The position numbers and the translations under genes were made by a program. From Dinochytrium kinnereticum (Eukaryota; Chytridiomycota; Chytridiomycetes; Chytridiales; Chytridiaceae): a stretch of DNA of 44,369 nt. Numbering within the stretch: position 1 is the first letter of the stretch; each line of letters begins with the position of its first letter. Positions 24,902 to 37,000 of the stretch are shown one piece after another. The stretch spans positions 1 through 44,369 of the forward strand of contig JADGJT010000175.1 of the NCBI GenBank assembly GCA_027604005.1. The letters run 5' to 3'. The notes below the pieces were generated by a model. It did not search any database, had not been told where the DNA came from, and saw only the letters and a list, made by a program, of their open reading frames with translations.

Positions 24902-26785
24902 ATGGAGTTCCCTCCTCTTCAGGCCCTCTTTTATAGCGAATTCCATCCTATCCAAGGCCCAAAGGTCGTCTACGAGATCCCTGAAGGATTCATCAAAACA
25001 AACACGGCCGGACTGTCCTCAGCAGTATCACCAGGGCGAGCCCTATCCATCCAAAACCTTTCCGTCTCCAGCACACTTTCACCCCAACTCGTATCCACCC
25101 CTTATGCAGGACATTTGGGTGGCCATGGAGGAGGAGGAGGAGCGAAGGATGGACCGGACGCACATCAATTAGACTTTGACGCCATTTCCGAGTACATTAT
25201 ACCAAAACCCGTCCTTTGCAATCGGTTGGTGACGGTCTCGACCAAACGATACAAGGTGATGGGATATCCTGTTTCGATTGAGAGCCAGAAATATGAAAGG
25301 AATGGCTTGCTGTTCAATCTTTGCTTTGTGTTTGATAAGGATGCGGATGCGACGAGTTATGAGCAGCTAGTGAGGAAGATGGCGAGAGTGCTGAGGTCTT
25401 TGGAGGTAAAACTGCCTTTTTATTGTTGCTAGATGAGATTGCTGTTCACATCCTGTGGATTTTGCCTCTGAAATAGTGATGTTCGTAGGTTGAAAGCGAG
25501 TTTCTCCACAATCCGGTGACCAAGCACAATATACTAAACATTATGGAACAACTTATTCAAGATCTCAATACCTATTTCGAATGCCAAATCCCCATAAGTC
25601 GGTTTCCCATGTTTCTATAGATGTTAGAAAGTCGAAGCTGGGACTCACTCCTTTACTTAGATGACGCAAATATGATCAACCTTAAGCTCCTTCCAGTTTT
25701 CCCGAATCCAGAGCCCGTGAAAGACTGGCAGGTACCGATTGCATTAGTGAATCTCGAAAAGTTTGTGGATAAATACTGGTAGTTACTTACATTCATTATA
25801 TCAATTCACTTGCTCTTGAGTTATTTCTGACTTTTTGTTTTAAAGGGATTTAACTATACGAAGGGTGTGTTGTTCTGTGAAATAAGTTTAACTTTTTCGT
25901 AGATAGTTCCCTTTATTAATGGTGTCTTTTACGTAAAGAAGATTGCGGAGGTTGCAGATGTGGAGACAGAACTGGTTCGAACCGCGATACAGCACCTTCT
26001 GTAAGTTCATCAGCATCTCCGCCTGTTTGTTGACAAAGCATGTAGATATTTCGGATGCGTAAAGTTAATAGATATATTTAAGGTACTGCACTGTTGAGCT
26101 TTAAATATGATGTGCCGCAGCCAATTCGTAGTATTTCTGACTTCCCTCAGTTTTCCAACATCTACGCGATAAGTAACGGCCTGAATGGCTTATTGGAGTC
26201 TCAAGATATGCAAGCAGAGTGCCTTCAATTTGTTACAATGAAAGGTTCGACCTTAGTCTTAGCTTATTCATTTCTAACCTGTAGAGATAGATTCCGAACT
26301 TCCACCCCCATCCTTCGCATCCGTATTCCGCCTATACTGTTCGTTTAAGCATGGCTCAACTGTCAAGGAATGGGTAGAAGAGAACAATGTATGGACTCTC
26401 AACATTGATATAAGGTGCATGCATGCTCCGACCGCCTTTTGCTGACACATAAATCAAGGCGATTGATCGTTTTTGGTGTAGTCAAGGGCTTTCTATACCG
26501 AGTCCGCAAATACCCAATATGGGCACCGTCTATAGATGCGAATGGAATGGACATTAATGGCGGTGGTGATGGGGAGCAGCTTAGGCGATTCCGAAGGTAT
26601 AGTATATTTCCCAGCGTCACCTTCCTCTCTTAAATCACAGTCTCGATATTGACGTGATTTCTCCTTACAGCTATTTGGATGGGAGGTGTCATTACGACCA
26701 GATCTGCACCGAGCTTCAGATGTCACCGAATGAGGTTGACGAGATCCTGGGAGCCACGCCCAATATCAAATTCATATGGCGTTAG
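24902..26785 (+). CDS. NPR2: NPR2/NPRL2, GATOR1/SEACIT subunit
   Basis: Part of the Npr2-Npr3-Iml1 complex that inhibits TORC1 on amino-acid shortage at the vacuole or lysosome. Exons: 24902-25405, 25489-25597, 25661-25778, 25846-25864, 25903-26000, 26046-26082, 26151-26244, 26285-26414, 26459-26596, 26671-26785; 453 aa. It begins with the typical LQALFYSEFHPIQGPKVVYE longin-like strand. A Ser/Gly-rich loop of about 60 residues follows, then the block with FNLCFVFD. Further conserved parts are DLTIRRIVPFINGV, FRLYCSFKHGSTVKEW and NIDIRRLIVFGVVKG. The C-terminus LDGRCHYDQICTEL is the winged-helix end. One exon is 19 nt. Confidence 0.94.
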
Positions 26786-27696
26786 CAGACGCATACCCCT
26801 TTAGCCACTTTTCATATTTGCCCGGCTTGATGCCAAAGAAACAGACGCGTCAACGGGTGGTGTGTCGCGTAAGCAGCAGAGCACCGATTCAACCACGAGC
26901 AGAGGTGGTGTGCATGCCGGTGTCAGCGCCAGCCAGCAGCAGCAGGCAGCGGTGTGCTTGTGTGGCAGCAGCTGTTGGTTTCAGACCCTGCGTCGCCGCC
27001 AGCGGCTGTAGCAAAAAGAAAAATCATCGGTGCTGGTGCGGATCTGAATTTGTGCCAAACCGCCTTTGAAATCAGCTTCTCACTCCTCAGGGTCGCAGCA
27101 ATTCTCTTTGCATGAAAGTGTGAGTTGCCGCCCCCTTCCTCTCCGTCGACCCGCCGATGCGTGCGATGCGGGGGCCACTGGCCACCGACTGCATCGGCGG
27201 GGCCACCGGACCTGTCGCGGCTGTTCAGGAGGGAGTTGGCGCTTGGCGATGGGCATTGCTCTGTGGCGCGCGTTTCTCATCGGACTATCCTGCCCTCATA
27301 CACTGTCAGATTGAATTCTGTTCAAAGCTAGGCGATTCGCATGCAGATGGGTGTGATCATTGGGGGGAGGAGGGGAGGGCGTGGCATGGAGTTTGCGGAG
27401 ATGTCGGCAATGCTGGCACCCTGAACATGCCTTATTGTTAATGAGTTCACCACTATCTTGTGCTTGATGGCAATGATCCTGCAGCCCTATAGAAAATGTG
27501 CAGTTTCGGAGATGCTAACGCCGTTTGTTACAGGCAAGCTCGGTCTGTTTTAAAAGTCGTCCAGCACTCTTTTGCCCGGATTTTAAGATGTGAGTATACT
27601 TCATTTACATCCTACCTCTCCTTTCCGGAGATTCTATCCCCAGAACCGGAATCAAGCTGATGCTGGCTTGACCTTACATCAGACTTCGTCCTTGAA
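26786..27696. other. non-coding interval upstream of G6PD
   Basis: About 0.9 kb. The part from about 26850 to 27300 is distinctly GC-rich with CAGCAG-type runs; the rest is mixed. Short open frames exist in several phases but none shows a recognisable domain. It should include the G6PD promoter and leader. Confidence 0.5.
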
Positions 27697-29808
27697 ATGG
27701 CTGGCCCGATCTCCCCAGATTTGAACGATAACACCGTCGTCGTCGGTTAGTTGGCTTTATTTCTCTTTCTTTCTCCACCTTGCGATAAATACTTAACTTT
27801 CAAACCTTACTGCTGTCCGTTGACTTACCGTCTCAGTCCTTGGTGCCTCTGGTAGGTGTTTGGTTGCTTGACAGTTACGTAAGATGAGAGTTCTGACATT
27901 TGTCAATGCCAATAGGCGACCTTGCCTTTAAGAAGACATATCCTGCTCTCTTTGGCCTGTTCAAGAATGGCTTCCTTCCCAAGAACTGCCAGATCGTAGG
28001 ATATGCTCGTAGTCACATTGAGCTTGATGCCTTCAGGCAAAGGATCTCATCGAAGATGAAGCTTGCCAACGAGACTGAGCGCTCACTGCTGAACGATTTC
28101 CTTGCGAGGTGTACCTACGTTTCTGGAAAGTACGACGATCTTGCATCTTTCGAGGTCCTCAACTCCTTCATTGAAAGTGTTGAGGCACCCGTCCCTGGAG
28201 GTCGTCACCGTATCTTCTACATGGCTTTGCCTCCTTCCGTTTTCATCCCTGCCTCGAGAGGTCTTCATGAGAAGTGCTATACTAAGAAGGGTAGCAACAG
28301 ATTGATTGTTGAAAAGCCTTTTGGGAAGGACTATGACTCGTCTAAGGAGCTCTCGAAGGCACTCGCACTCCATTGGGTAGAAGACGAGGTTTGTACCCAC
28401 ATTTACCTCATCATCTTTCCTTTGCTCCTCTATGATTAGGCCTCAGCATCCACTAATGTTGTTATCAATTAGATCTACCGTATTGATCATTACCTTGGCA
28501 AGGAGATGGTGAAGAGTATGATGATGCTTCGGTAGGCGACCTCATCTTTGAAGCCCGAATAGAAGCTAACAGGTTCTTGCAGATTTGCGAACGTGTTCTT
28601 TGGTGCTGTCTGGAACCGCTTCTATATCCACAACGTTCAAATCACCTTTAAAGAGAAGATTGGAACTGAAGGACGTGGTGGATACTTTGACGAATTTGGA
28701 ATTATTCGTGATGTGAGTTCTGATTGCTTGCTGCCTTTTTTTCCCTAATACCTTTGTTTTATACCTCTTCTCCGAAAAATCACGATCAATACAGATTATG
28801 CAAAACCACCTTCTCCAAATTCTTTCTATCGTCGCTATGGAAAAACCTGTGTCCCTAGACGCTGAAGATGTCCGCAACGAAAAGGTGAAGGTTCTGAGGT
28901 GCATAAAGCCCCTCACAACCGACGATGTTCTTCTTGGCCAATACACTGCCAGCCCTGATGGCAAGGAGCCTGGATACCTTGAAGACCCTACGGTCCCCAG
29001 GGGTTCCGTTACTGCTACCTACGCAGCTGCTGTTTTCTTTATCCACACCGAGCGATGGGAAGGTGTTCCGTTCATCCTAAAGTGTGGAAAGGGTGAGTTA
29101 ATAATAAATAATGTGGTTTTGTTAGACGACTTGCTCATCGCTCTTATTTCCAGCCCTTAACGAGCAGAAGGCCGAGATCCGTATCCAGTTCCAAGACGTT
29201 GCTGGAAATATCTACTCTAACCTGGCCAGAAATGAACTAGTGATCCGTGTTCAGCCAGACGAGGCCGTCTACATGAAGTTCATGAACAAGCAACGTAAGT
29301 GATTGGATTTCTCCTTGTTTTGTTTGAATTTATTTTCCTTCCTTGTCTCTTTGACTATGGAGAAGATTCCCTTATATTTCTCGAGTTATTTTACTATTTT
29401 GCTAACGGTGACTCTCAATATTTTAAGCCGGCCTGAGCTCTTCGAGTACTGTTTCTGAACTCGATCTCTCCTACTCTAAGCGCTATGGTGACCTCAAAAT
29501 TCCCGATGCCTACGAGTCCCTTATCCTGGACTGCCTTAAAGGTGACAAGAGCAACTTTGTCCGTGACGATGAGGTATGCATCCCACACTTCTACTCTTTT
29601 TAGAGCAATTTCAACTAAAATTGCTATTCAAAAGCTCGACGCTGCCTGGAGAATTTTCACTCCCCTTTTGCACAAGATTGAAAGGGAGAAGATTCGCCCC
29701 GAGTATTATCCGTTTGGGAGCCGTGGCCCGGAGGGCATGAACTCCTTTATTGAGAAGCATGGGTACCAGAGGCACTCCGGGTACGTCTGGAACCCCCCCA
29801 AGATATGA
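27697..29808 (+). CDS. ZWF1: glucose-6-phosphate 1-dehydrogenase
   Basis: Cytosolic enzyme making 6-phosphogluconolactone and NADPH, the entry to the oxidative pentose phosphate pathway. Exons: 27697-27745, 27837-27851 (15 nt), 27916-28388, 28473-28531, 28583-28712, 28795-29092, 29154-29294, 29428-29573, 29635-29808; 494 aa. The NADP loop GASGDLA (residues 19-25) is split across three exons. The active-site signature RIDHYLGKE is at 182-190. [19 protein letters not shown] and FILKCGKALNE are further family blocks. Length matches the family (about 500). The first ATG was chosen and gives a 12-residue leader before the first beta strand. Confidence 0.97.
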
Positions 29809-30720
29809 TCAGCGTCTGGGATAGTGTAAAAAAAAAACTCCCAACTGAATAACTCAACTTTTTTTTTTTCTGTTCATTTCTTCACCCCTCTTTCTGTTTG
29901 TTTTCTGTTGGTTTTTGTTGGCTGGCGATTTGGTAATTGCCTTCTTGTGCACCTCCTCTTTTTTTTTTTTTTTTCTTGTTGAAAGTTCTTTGGCATGATC
30001 ATGATTTTGCTCACTGTTTTTTTACATGTCTGCCTCCTATGTTTTTTTTTCTTCTCTCCCCTTTTTTTTCTATTTTGCGATTGTTCAGCACTTTGGTTAG
30101 GTGTTTTTGGTTCCATCGTCGCCTTTTCATTACCTTGCTTTGTTCTCGTTCTCTTTTGTTCCCCGCAGTGGCTGCATCGTTTTTGCTTTTTTCGTCGTCC
30201 CAATGGCAATTCACGGTGAAAGATAGAAGAAAGGGAGGCAGAAATGCCACAAAATAAAAAAATGGGCCCTGTTTATACACGTCTCCGCTCTCTCTTCAAA
30301 TAATTAATTTAAATGGGGCTATTGGTTATCCCGATCACCTTCACCATCATCATCTTTACAGCCCGAAACCCATCATCATCTTCACAACACGAGATCTATC
30401 ATCTTCTAACGTAGGGAACAAAAATGCAGGTAATGAAGAATCCTCCACAACCAAGTTAAACTTTGTAGGAAAGCAGAAAACAAAAAGCAGAAGGCGAGTT
30501 TACATGTAAGAAAATTAAGTAATCAAAAAAAACGGGAGAGAGTGAGACGTGGAGAGGCATGCCTCGTGAATATAAATATCAGTTCAATACGATCGGTTAT
30601 TGCAAAACAAAAGGGAAAAAAAGAGAGGGAAGAAAGCAGAACAAAAAAGAATACGAAAGGACCAAACAATCAAGAGAGAAAAATGTTGAGACTATTGAAA
30701 TATTTCACAAAAAAAAAAAA
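29809..30720. other. T-rich low-complexity spacer
   Basis: Long T and C/T runs fill about 29850-30110, the G6PD 3' flank. The rest is A-rich, ending in a run of A just before the stop of the next minus-strand gene. No supported gene. Confidence 0.6.
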
Positions 30721-33700
30721 CTACTTCAGCCAATCCGAAGTATCGATCGTGACTTCAAAGGTTGAAACTGGCGGCGACTCTGCTACAACACCACCCTTCA
30801 AGCCTTCACTCCCCTCATTTGCCAATCGATGATACCGTAACGCGTTTGCTGCAGACAAAGATGGAGAGCCTGCCAGATTCCCCAAAACTCTCCTGCAAGC
30901 CTCCTCTAGTTCATCCCCCAGTTGTTCAATAACCTTAGCCAATGAAGCGGATGCCTCCCAATTCTCATCGTGAAGCACTAATGGCTCCCGTGGCAAAGAG
31001 GTCAAAGCCGATGTGCTTGAGATTGGGTAAGGCGGGATCCAGTTCGGATAGATCTTTGACGAAGACCCAAGAAGGGCGATTACCATTTCATTATCCTCTT
31101 CCGGTTCTTCGTCTTCTTCATAGTGATGGCTCCGAGAGCGCGGTGATCGAACGTTTGAAGAACCAAGCCCAGGAAGAACGCGCCTACAGTGCAGATTGTG
31201 GTGGAATGCAAATTTGAAGCAGAGATGACAGCACATCTTTGAAGCAGAGATGCGGATCTTGCCGTTAGCAGGAAGCGGAAGGCGGCCGGATGCAAAGGCA
31301 GAAAAAGCCATCATGACAGGGTGGAGTGAAGCGGCAGGTTCGGTTGGTTGAGGTGAGGCGACAGAGTTCAAAAGAGCGTCAAGGTGGTTAACGCGTTGAC
31401 TGCTCGCGGCGTTTGTGCTCCATTGAGAGATAATATCATCAGAGGCCTTTGCCTCTACCCCCATTGCAGTCTGGAGGATTGATGAAAGTTTCATCCGTGC
31501 TCTTCCTAATTTCTCATCGGCATTCACAGATTCGGATTCCGCCTTAGAACCTCCAGTCTCGCTCTTCACCTCAAGATGCTTCGAAAGAAATATATCTGCA
31601 GTCTCAAAATCCCGATGATCCATAAAAGAAATATGGGATACATCACCCTCAAGGATCCTATGTCTATACTCTGCGTCACAGCATGCACGAAGAAGCGATA
31701 TAATCCCAGCAGCAACAGAGGCAAGTTTGACAGAAGTTCTCAACACCCGCCGCCGTTCATCCACCTGGCAGGACCAGAACCACGACTTTCCATAATCGCT
31801 TCTAGCAGCATCATAACTAACATCGGCTCCGTGGCTATGGCCATGGCTCGCCGAAGCTCCAGAAGCAGCGGCCTTCCTCATACGAGCGCTCGTGCCAAGG
31901 CCTGATCCTGGGCGAGGTGAGATCGGAGAGACAGGGGAAAAAAAACCGCGACCAAATGGAGACATTGGGGAGGAAATGCCTGAGCGCTTTGGCTTTGAGC
32001 TACCACTAACTTTTGGCTTGGAGTTGCTGACGTTGGCAAGGAATTTCTCAAAGTATGTTGAAAGCGACATGACACTGTCTACCATCTGGCCAAGAATGAT
32101 ATTATCATTCACAGTCTCAGAATCTGGTCCATCGGCTATAAGCTGCAGTCGGACAAATTCAGGATCCATGTTCGTCGGAGCCTTGTTGCCGTCGGGTTTG
32201 GCTCCGTCAGGCTGTCGTGCTCTAATAGCTTTCAATGCTTCGGAATCGTCTAAGCTCACGACTCGCTCGCAACGTCCAATTACCACTTTAATTCTCCTAC
32301 GGAGCTCAGACAGAGGAGTTGGAATAAATGATTGTGGAGCATTCGGTTTGCTCGCCTCTCCTGGGAGTTGTAGGCTAGAACTAAGGAGGGAGGTGGAAGC
32401 GAATGATACGGGAGGTTCCACGTCTACCCTCTTTGGTAGAACAAGAGGAGGGGGGAGCACTTTAATAGGGGGGGCCATAGATGGCGCTATAGCTGGTGAA
32501 AGGTTCGGAGGTGTGACGGGCGGTGTTCCCTTTGAGGGGTTTAGAGGAGAGGAATGTGATGCAGGAGATCGAAGGCTTGAGGCTGAGAAGAACCCATCGT
32601 CATCCTCATCTACCTTCAGACCTTCGTGCCCCCAAGACCTCGAATGCGACTTTTCGGGATCATGCGCTAGAAGGTCGGCAATGCTAAGATTTATGGAGAA
32701 GTCAGCATTCGAGGAAGGTGGTGATGAGGCCGGGGTGCTTGCGCCACGGCTCACAGAGTCCCAGTGGTCCGATCGCTGGGATGGAGATACCCCTGCACCC
32801 GACCCATCTACTCCGCAAGACGATGCCGGATCTCCCAAAACGGTCATGAGGGATTCCATAGCCTCCTCGGGGAGATATAGCGACACGTCCGGGTTTGAAT
32901 CCAAAAATCCAATAAGAAGGGGCATAGCGGTTACCCAGGCCTTTCCCGACAGTCGAAGAAGCCGCTGGAGGACAAAGAGAAGCGATCCGAAAACGAACCT
33001 CCTGGTCATCTCCCTTGCTTTGGGATCAGTTTTAAACTTTGACCACCTGAGACCCAGCTTTGACATGGACTTCAGCATGGTCAGCATCCAGTTGACGTGG
33101 CCCTTCTCCCTCTTGCTCCAACGGGCGATTTTCCTTGAATCAGAGCTCTCGTGGCCTTTAAAGAGGTAGATGCGGCTATCCCCTGGATTCGAGACAGACC
33201 ACACGTACCCCGCGTACGTGGAGGCACGGGGGCGACGGGGAGAAGTTGCGGTGGCTTGGGGCACAGTCTTCCCAGCTTCGTCTCCCTGATGATAACGGTC
33301 AGCTGCGTCGCCCCTATCTGCCTCCTCCTCGAATCCCTCCGCCACCAGCAAAGGAAGAAGGCCATCGAGCAGAGTGGGGCAAGTAGCATCCCAAAGGTGA
33401 AGCGGATTGGTGTCCTTCCTCATATAGCTGGAAGCGGCCAAGGCTGCTAGCGAGAACATCGGCGACATGGGGGTTTGAAGACTCGAAGATGCAAGCCTGT
33501 TGAGCGGAAGACCCGGCCTTGGCGATAAAGGCGTTGACGGGATGGCTTCTGGGGGAACGAGTGAATGTAAGGCGACTGGCTCCTGTCCCGTAGCGGGAGT
33601 GAAATTGGACGGGTGAAGGGGCGACAGGAACCCTGGGGGTAGATCTATAGGTATCTCTAGAGGTGAAGGGAATCGAATCTCCCTGAGGGCCGATCGCTCC

Positions 33701-33912
33701 CTCAGGCCATCATTAGCGACGCGGGGTTGGACAGACGATATCAGAGCCAGCTCCAGCAGACGCCGCTCCAGGTTCGTCCTGACGGTTTCATTCCAGTACA
33801 GCATATTGTGGCTCAATGCAGCGTCATCCTTCCGCCTGGCGGTCGATCGGCCACTTTTGGCCATCTTTGGTGCTGCCGATGGCGAGTGTCGGTGATGGAT
33901 GAAACTTGACAT
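30721..33912 (-). CDS. uncharacterised 1063-aa Ser/Pro-rich protein
   Basis: One uninterrupted frame of 1063 codons; a second in-frame ATG (MAKSGR) lies 16 codons in. I do not recognise the family. The N-terminal 80 residues contain a helical stretch with NMLYWNETVRTNLERRLLEL. Around 280-370 there is a hydrophobic, helix-rich region (NWMLTMLKSMSKLGLRW and FVFGSLLFVLQRLLRL) that could be HEAT-like. Long Ser/Pro-rich, likely disordered parts follow, with FFSPVSPISPRPGSG repeats. A helical C-terminal half includes a Cys/His cluster (CCHLCFKFAFHHNLHC) that might bind a metal but fits no finger I know. No signal peptide is clear. It is intronless like the PPR gene. The stop is 3' of the cyclase gene on the same strand, with 178 bp between the coding regions. 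A large open frame on the opposite strand lies inside it. Confidence 0.7.
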   Translation of the reverse strand: MSSFIHHRHSPSAAPKMAKSGRSTARRKDDAALSHNMLYWNETVRTNLERRLLELALISSVQPRVANDGLRERSALREIRFPSPLEIPIDLPPGFLSPLHPSNFTPATGQEPVALHSLVPPEAIPSTPLSPRPGLPLNRLASSSLQTPMSPMFSLAALAASSYMRKDTNPLHLWDATCPTLLDGLLPLLVAEGFEEEADRGDAADRYHQGDEAGKTVPQATATSPRRPRASTYAGYVWSVSNPGDSRIYLFKGHESSDSRKIARWSKREKGHVNWMLTMLKSMSKLGLRWSKFKTDPKAREMTRRFVFGSLLFVLQRLLRLSGKAWVTAMPLLIGFLDSNPDVSLYLPEEAMESLMTVLGDPASSCGVDGSGAGVSPSQRSDHWDSVSRGASTPASSPPSSNADFSINLSIADLLAHDPEKSHSRSWGHEGLKVDEDDDGFFSASSLRSPASHSSPLNPSKGTPPVTPPNLSPAIAPSMAPPIKVLPPPLVLPKRVDVEPPVSFASTSLLSSSLQLPGEASKPNAPQSFIPTPLSELRRRIKVVIGRCERVVSLDDSEALKAIRARQPDGAKPDGNKAPTNMDPEFVRLQLIADGPDSETVNDNIILGQMVDSVMSLSTYFEKFLANVSNSKPKVSGSSKPKRSGISSPMSPFGRGFFSPVSPISPRPGSGLGTSARMRKAAASGASASHGHSHGADVSYDAARSDYGKSWFWSCQVDERRRVLRTSVKLASVAAGIISLLRACCDAEYRHRILEGDVSHISFMDHRDFETADIFLSKHLEVKSETGGSKAESESVNADEKLGRARMKLSSILQTAMGVEAKASDDIISQWSTNAASSQRVNHLDALLNSVASPQPTEPAASLHPVMMAFSAFASGRLPLPANGKIRISASKMCCHLCFKFAFHHNLHCRRVLPGLGSSNVRSPRSRSHHYEEDEEPEEDNEMVIALLGSSSKIYPNWIPPYPISSTSALTSLPREPLVLHDENWEASASLAKVIEQLGDELEEACRRVLGNLAGSPSLSAANALRYHRLANEGSEGLKGGVVAESPPVSTFEVTIDTSDWLK

Positions 33913-34090
33913 TCAACGGTTGGAAAAAAAAGGGTGAAAAAATCATCACGACCACCCCATAAAACAGGCGTCAAGGCACCGAGCCTTCACCTGCTGGCCC
34001 TCGGCATCCTCGCAGGCGACGCGTCCCATTCTCAACTCTGATTCATCATCGCAGTATCTGCATGTCTGCATTTTTACAGTGTTTATTTTG

Positions 34091-37000
34091 TCACGAGCTG
34101 CTCGAGTTTGTCCCGAACTGGAGCTGACCGGCAGCCCACCTTACGAGCAGTGGTGCCCTCATCTCGCTGAACATTGATATAGCCCGGGAGCGATTGACGC
34201 GTACCTCATTTTCTTCGAAAGAGGAAAGTGCGATCAATGCGCAGCAGGTTGCTCCGATCAGGCAAAGCTCCCCGCCAGCACCGATCTTATCCTTCACCAT
34301 TCTTCGGCTCATAAGCCTTCTAATCAAGGGAACAGCTCGACGCCTAATGCCTTGTAAATAAAAGATTGTGGTAGAACAGAGCGTGGTTGATATTTTCCCA
34401 ACTACCGTCAACTTCGCCTGCGGTTTTAAGCGTCTACGTATTTCCGAAGTAGCACATACGAGAGCCTTGACCTTATGCCGTTCTAATTTGCTCCCTGTTG
34501 TGAGTACTGAGCTTGCCACGCAAGATACCAAACAAGTCATGAGTGTTACATGAAAGTTGGAGGCGTCCCGCATCCGGAGAAGGCTCTCTAATGTGGACTG
34601 GCACGCTGTAAAGATTAAACTCGTAGACTCCCCGCTTAGTATAAGCCTCATGAGTATATTCAACTGAGGATTATTTCCTATCCGTGCCATCATGGTGTTA
34701 GGTACCCTTGAAGCAAACTCTGTTTCAACTGCATGGTACTTTTCAAAATTAGCAATATCCTCTGTGATGAAACACTCCATTTGTGCTGTTCCAACTATAC
34801 CAATAAGCCAAGAAATGTCTAGGCCCTTAATTTCCTCCATGAGCGCATCAGTGAAGCGTCGTCTCGTCGAATACAAGTCTCCCTTGTAAATCGCATATGT
34901 TCCTGCAGGTACAAACGACTTGAGGTACTCTGATCTGGCTCTTTTCTCTCTGCAGTACTCTTCAAACTCCCTCATCAATCTCAGGGACTCATTGATCTTT
35001 GCATAAAATATGAAGAAGAACGAGGTGTATAGATGGAACGAGGCGGCAATCGACGCGTCGCACCTTGGCCTGAGTCCCTCGCATTTCCCCACAATCTTTT
35101 TGGCGAGTACTAGAGCCACGGTGCTTCCTTGCTGCCCCACAACGAAACCGGAAAACACCAGCATCTTAAAAAGGTAGCTTGGTTCAGACCCAGCTTTTAT
35201 AATAGAATGGCTTAGATTCCATAGAATGACAAGGACCGACTGCTCTTTCTCTAAGGCGCCGTATCCGGATGCCAAAAGGAGTGAATATAGAGTGGTCTTG
35301 ATGACTGGGTACCATTCGGGTTGCATCTCCGTAGATGAGTTTCGTGAGACTTTCAAATCTCTAATCCCTCCTCTAGATTCTATCCAGTACTTAACGGACT
35401 TCGCAAGCAGCCTCATCGCAGCCTTCTTCAGAGAAGAGACAGTTGTCGGCCACTTGCATCCTGCCACATCCAGGCATCGAATAGCGGCGTTTTTAGCGGA
35501 ATCGAAGTCCCTCAGATTTGCCAGACTGGTCGCTAGGTGAGCAAGCACATTACAGTAGAATAGGGGTTCAAGGACATATTGCTCATTCGGAGGCAATGAT
35601 ACCTCAAGGTCTAGCCTGTTTTCTTCAATATAATGTCGTACGTTCAACAGAACCTTTGAGGCCTCGGCATATAAACCGCCCTTTGCCAATTCGATTCTGA
35701 AGGAAGAATAAAAGAGTGAGTTCGTCTAATTTATTAAACTAAGAAGTGCACTGTGATATGGATTATTCTGGTTTAACAGGGGTGGACTTACCCTAATTCT
35801 GAGTTCTTTTCTAGGATCTTGCATGCACTCCTTGTTCTCCAATAATGATAGCAGGCAACCGGCAACATCTGAATTCTCCTTCCTGGACAGGTCTTTGCAA
35901 CATCATCATAGAAACCGGCAACCTGCAGATGTAATTTCTCTCTTTCACTATAAGCAATGCTATCATAGATCGCGTTCATAATACTGATATGACGGAAAGC
36001 CATCCTATCCGCCTCAATCATGTCTCCTTTGGCCTCCGTCTGAAAACCCCTCAGAAACTCGAATTTATCTTGCTCAGAAATGAGAGCGCGAATGTCTTGA
36101 GAAGAGAAAGTCTCGTCCTTCAGAAGAAGTGTGAGCTCTGCAAAGGTGAAGTATTGGCCAAGGATGGACGCGTGGCGAAGTAGGGTTTGAAAGTCTGGGT
36201 GGAGCCTTTAATTTCATTCCATTAATAATGCTGGTTTAAAAGTTAATTACCTATCAAATTGAGTCATTAATAGTTTTTCAACGGCCTTAGAAAGAATCTT
36301 GCCCATGCTCTCAAAATCCTTCCGACACAAGATTCCCCTTTCATCCACAAAAATAAGTTCAGTTGAACGATCCATTATTGTACGGATGATGGCGTCGGTT
36401 TGAAGAAGATTCCCTTGGCATTGCTTATATATTTCTTTGTGTTTTCAGCTTTATTAAACTCCAGAATCCTTAAAAAAATACTACCTTCAATCAATTCCGT
36501 CTGAACCTTGCTAACACCAAAAGAATTAGCCTGTTTTCAGATCGGTTATTCATGCAACTTCAGACTTCGATATCTCACCAAAAGGTTTCCGAGCGTCTCT
36601 GCGCTCATTCCCCGAAGTTTAATATGCTGGACCCGAGGTGACGAAATAATCTTGCTGAGTAAGATTCCTGTATCAATATGCTTCCATGGCCTCGCGAAAA
36701 TGGCGATAAATTTCTACATTTAACATATAATTCGTTGGAATGTGGGAAAGAGAAACAAACAGACTTACGAGAGGGCGATTCTTTGCTAAAATATGAAAAA
36801 CTTCGAGAGATGTCGCATCAATCCACTGGTCCAAATAAACATGAGTTCTTGGAATAAAGACTACAAGCATACCTGAGCGTCATCTATTAGCAGCGCGACT
36901 CGAAACCTTGCCATCAGTAATTCAATAATTTCCACAATCAAGCTCTGTATCAAGCTCTTCTTTTCTACCGCCTCCACTCTTTTATCTGAAGTCCTTTTTG

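Noticed and set aside
25598..25660. Alternative acceptor at ATAG before 25621 in NPR2
   Set aside because: Using it breaks the frame; the TTAG at 25659-25660 gives the conserved INLKLLP block.
26776..27441. Short frames in the GC-rich interval before G6PD
   Set aside because: No domain, no consistent phase and no splice joins to neighbours.
29874..30280. Several short basic frames on both strands
   Set aside because: Products of T-rich and A-rich low-complexity DNA.
31892..33169. 425-codon open frame on the plus strand
   Set aside because: It lies wholly inside the 1063-codon minus-strand frame, shows no domain, and is explained as an antisense shadow of a GC-rich coding region.
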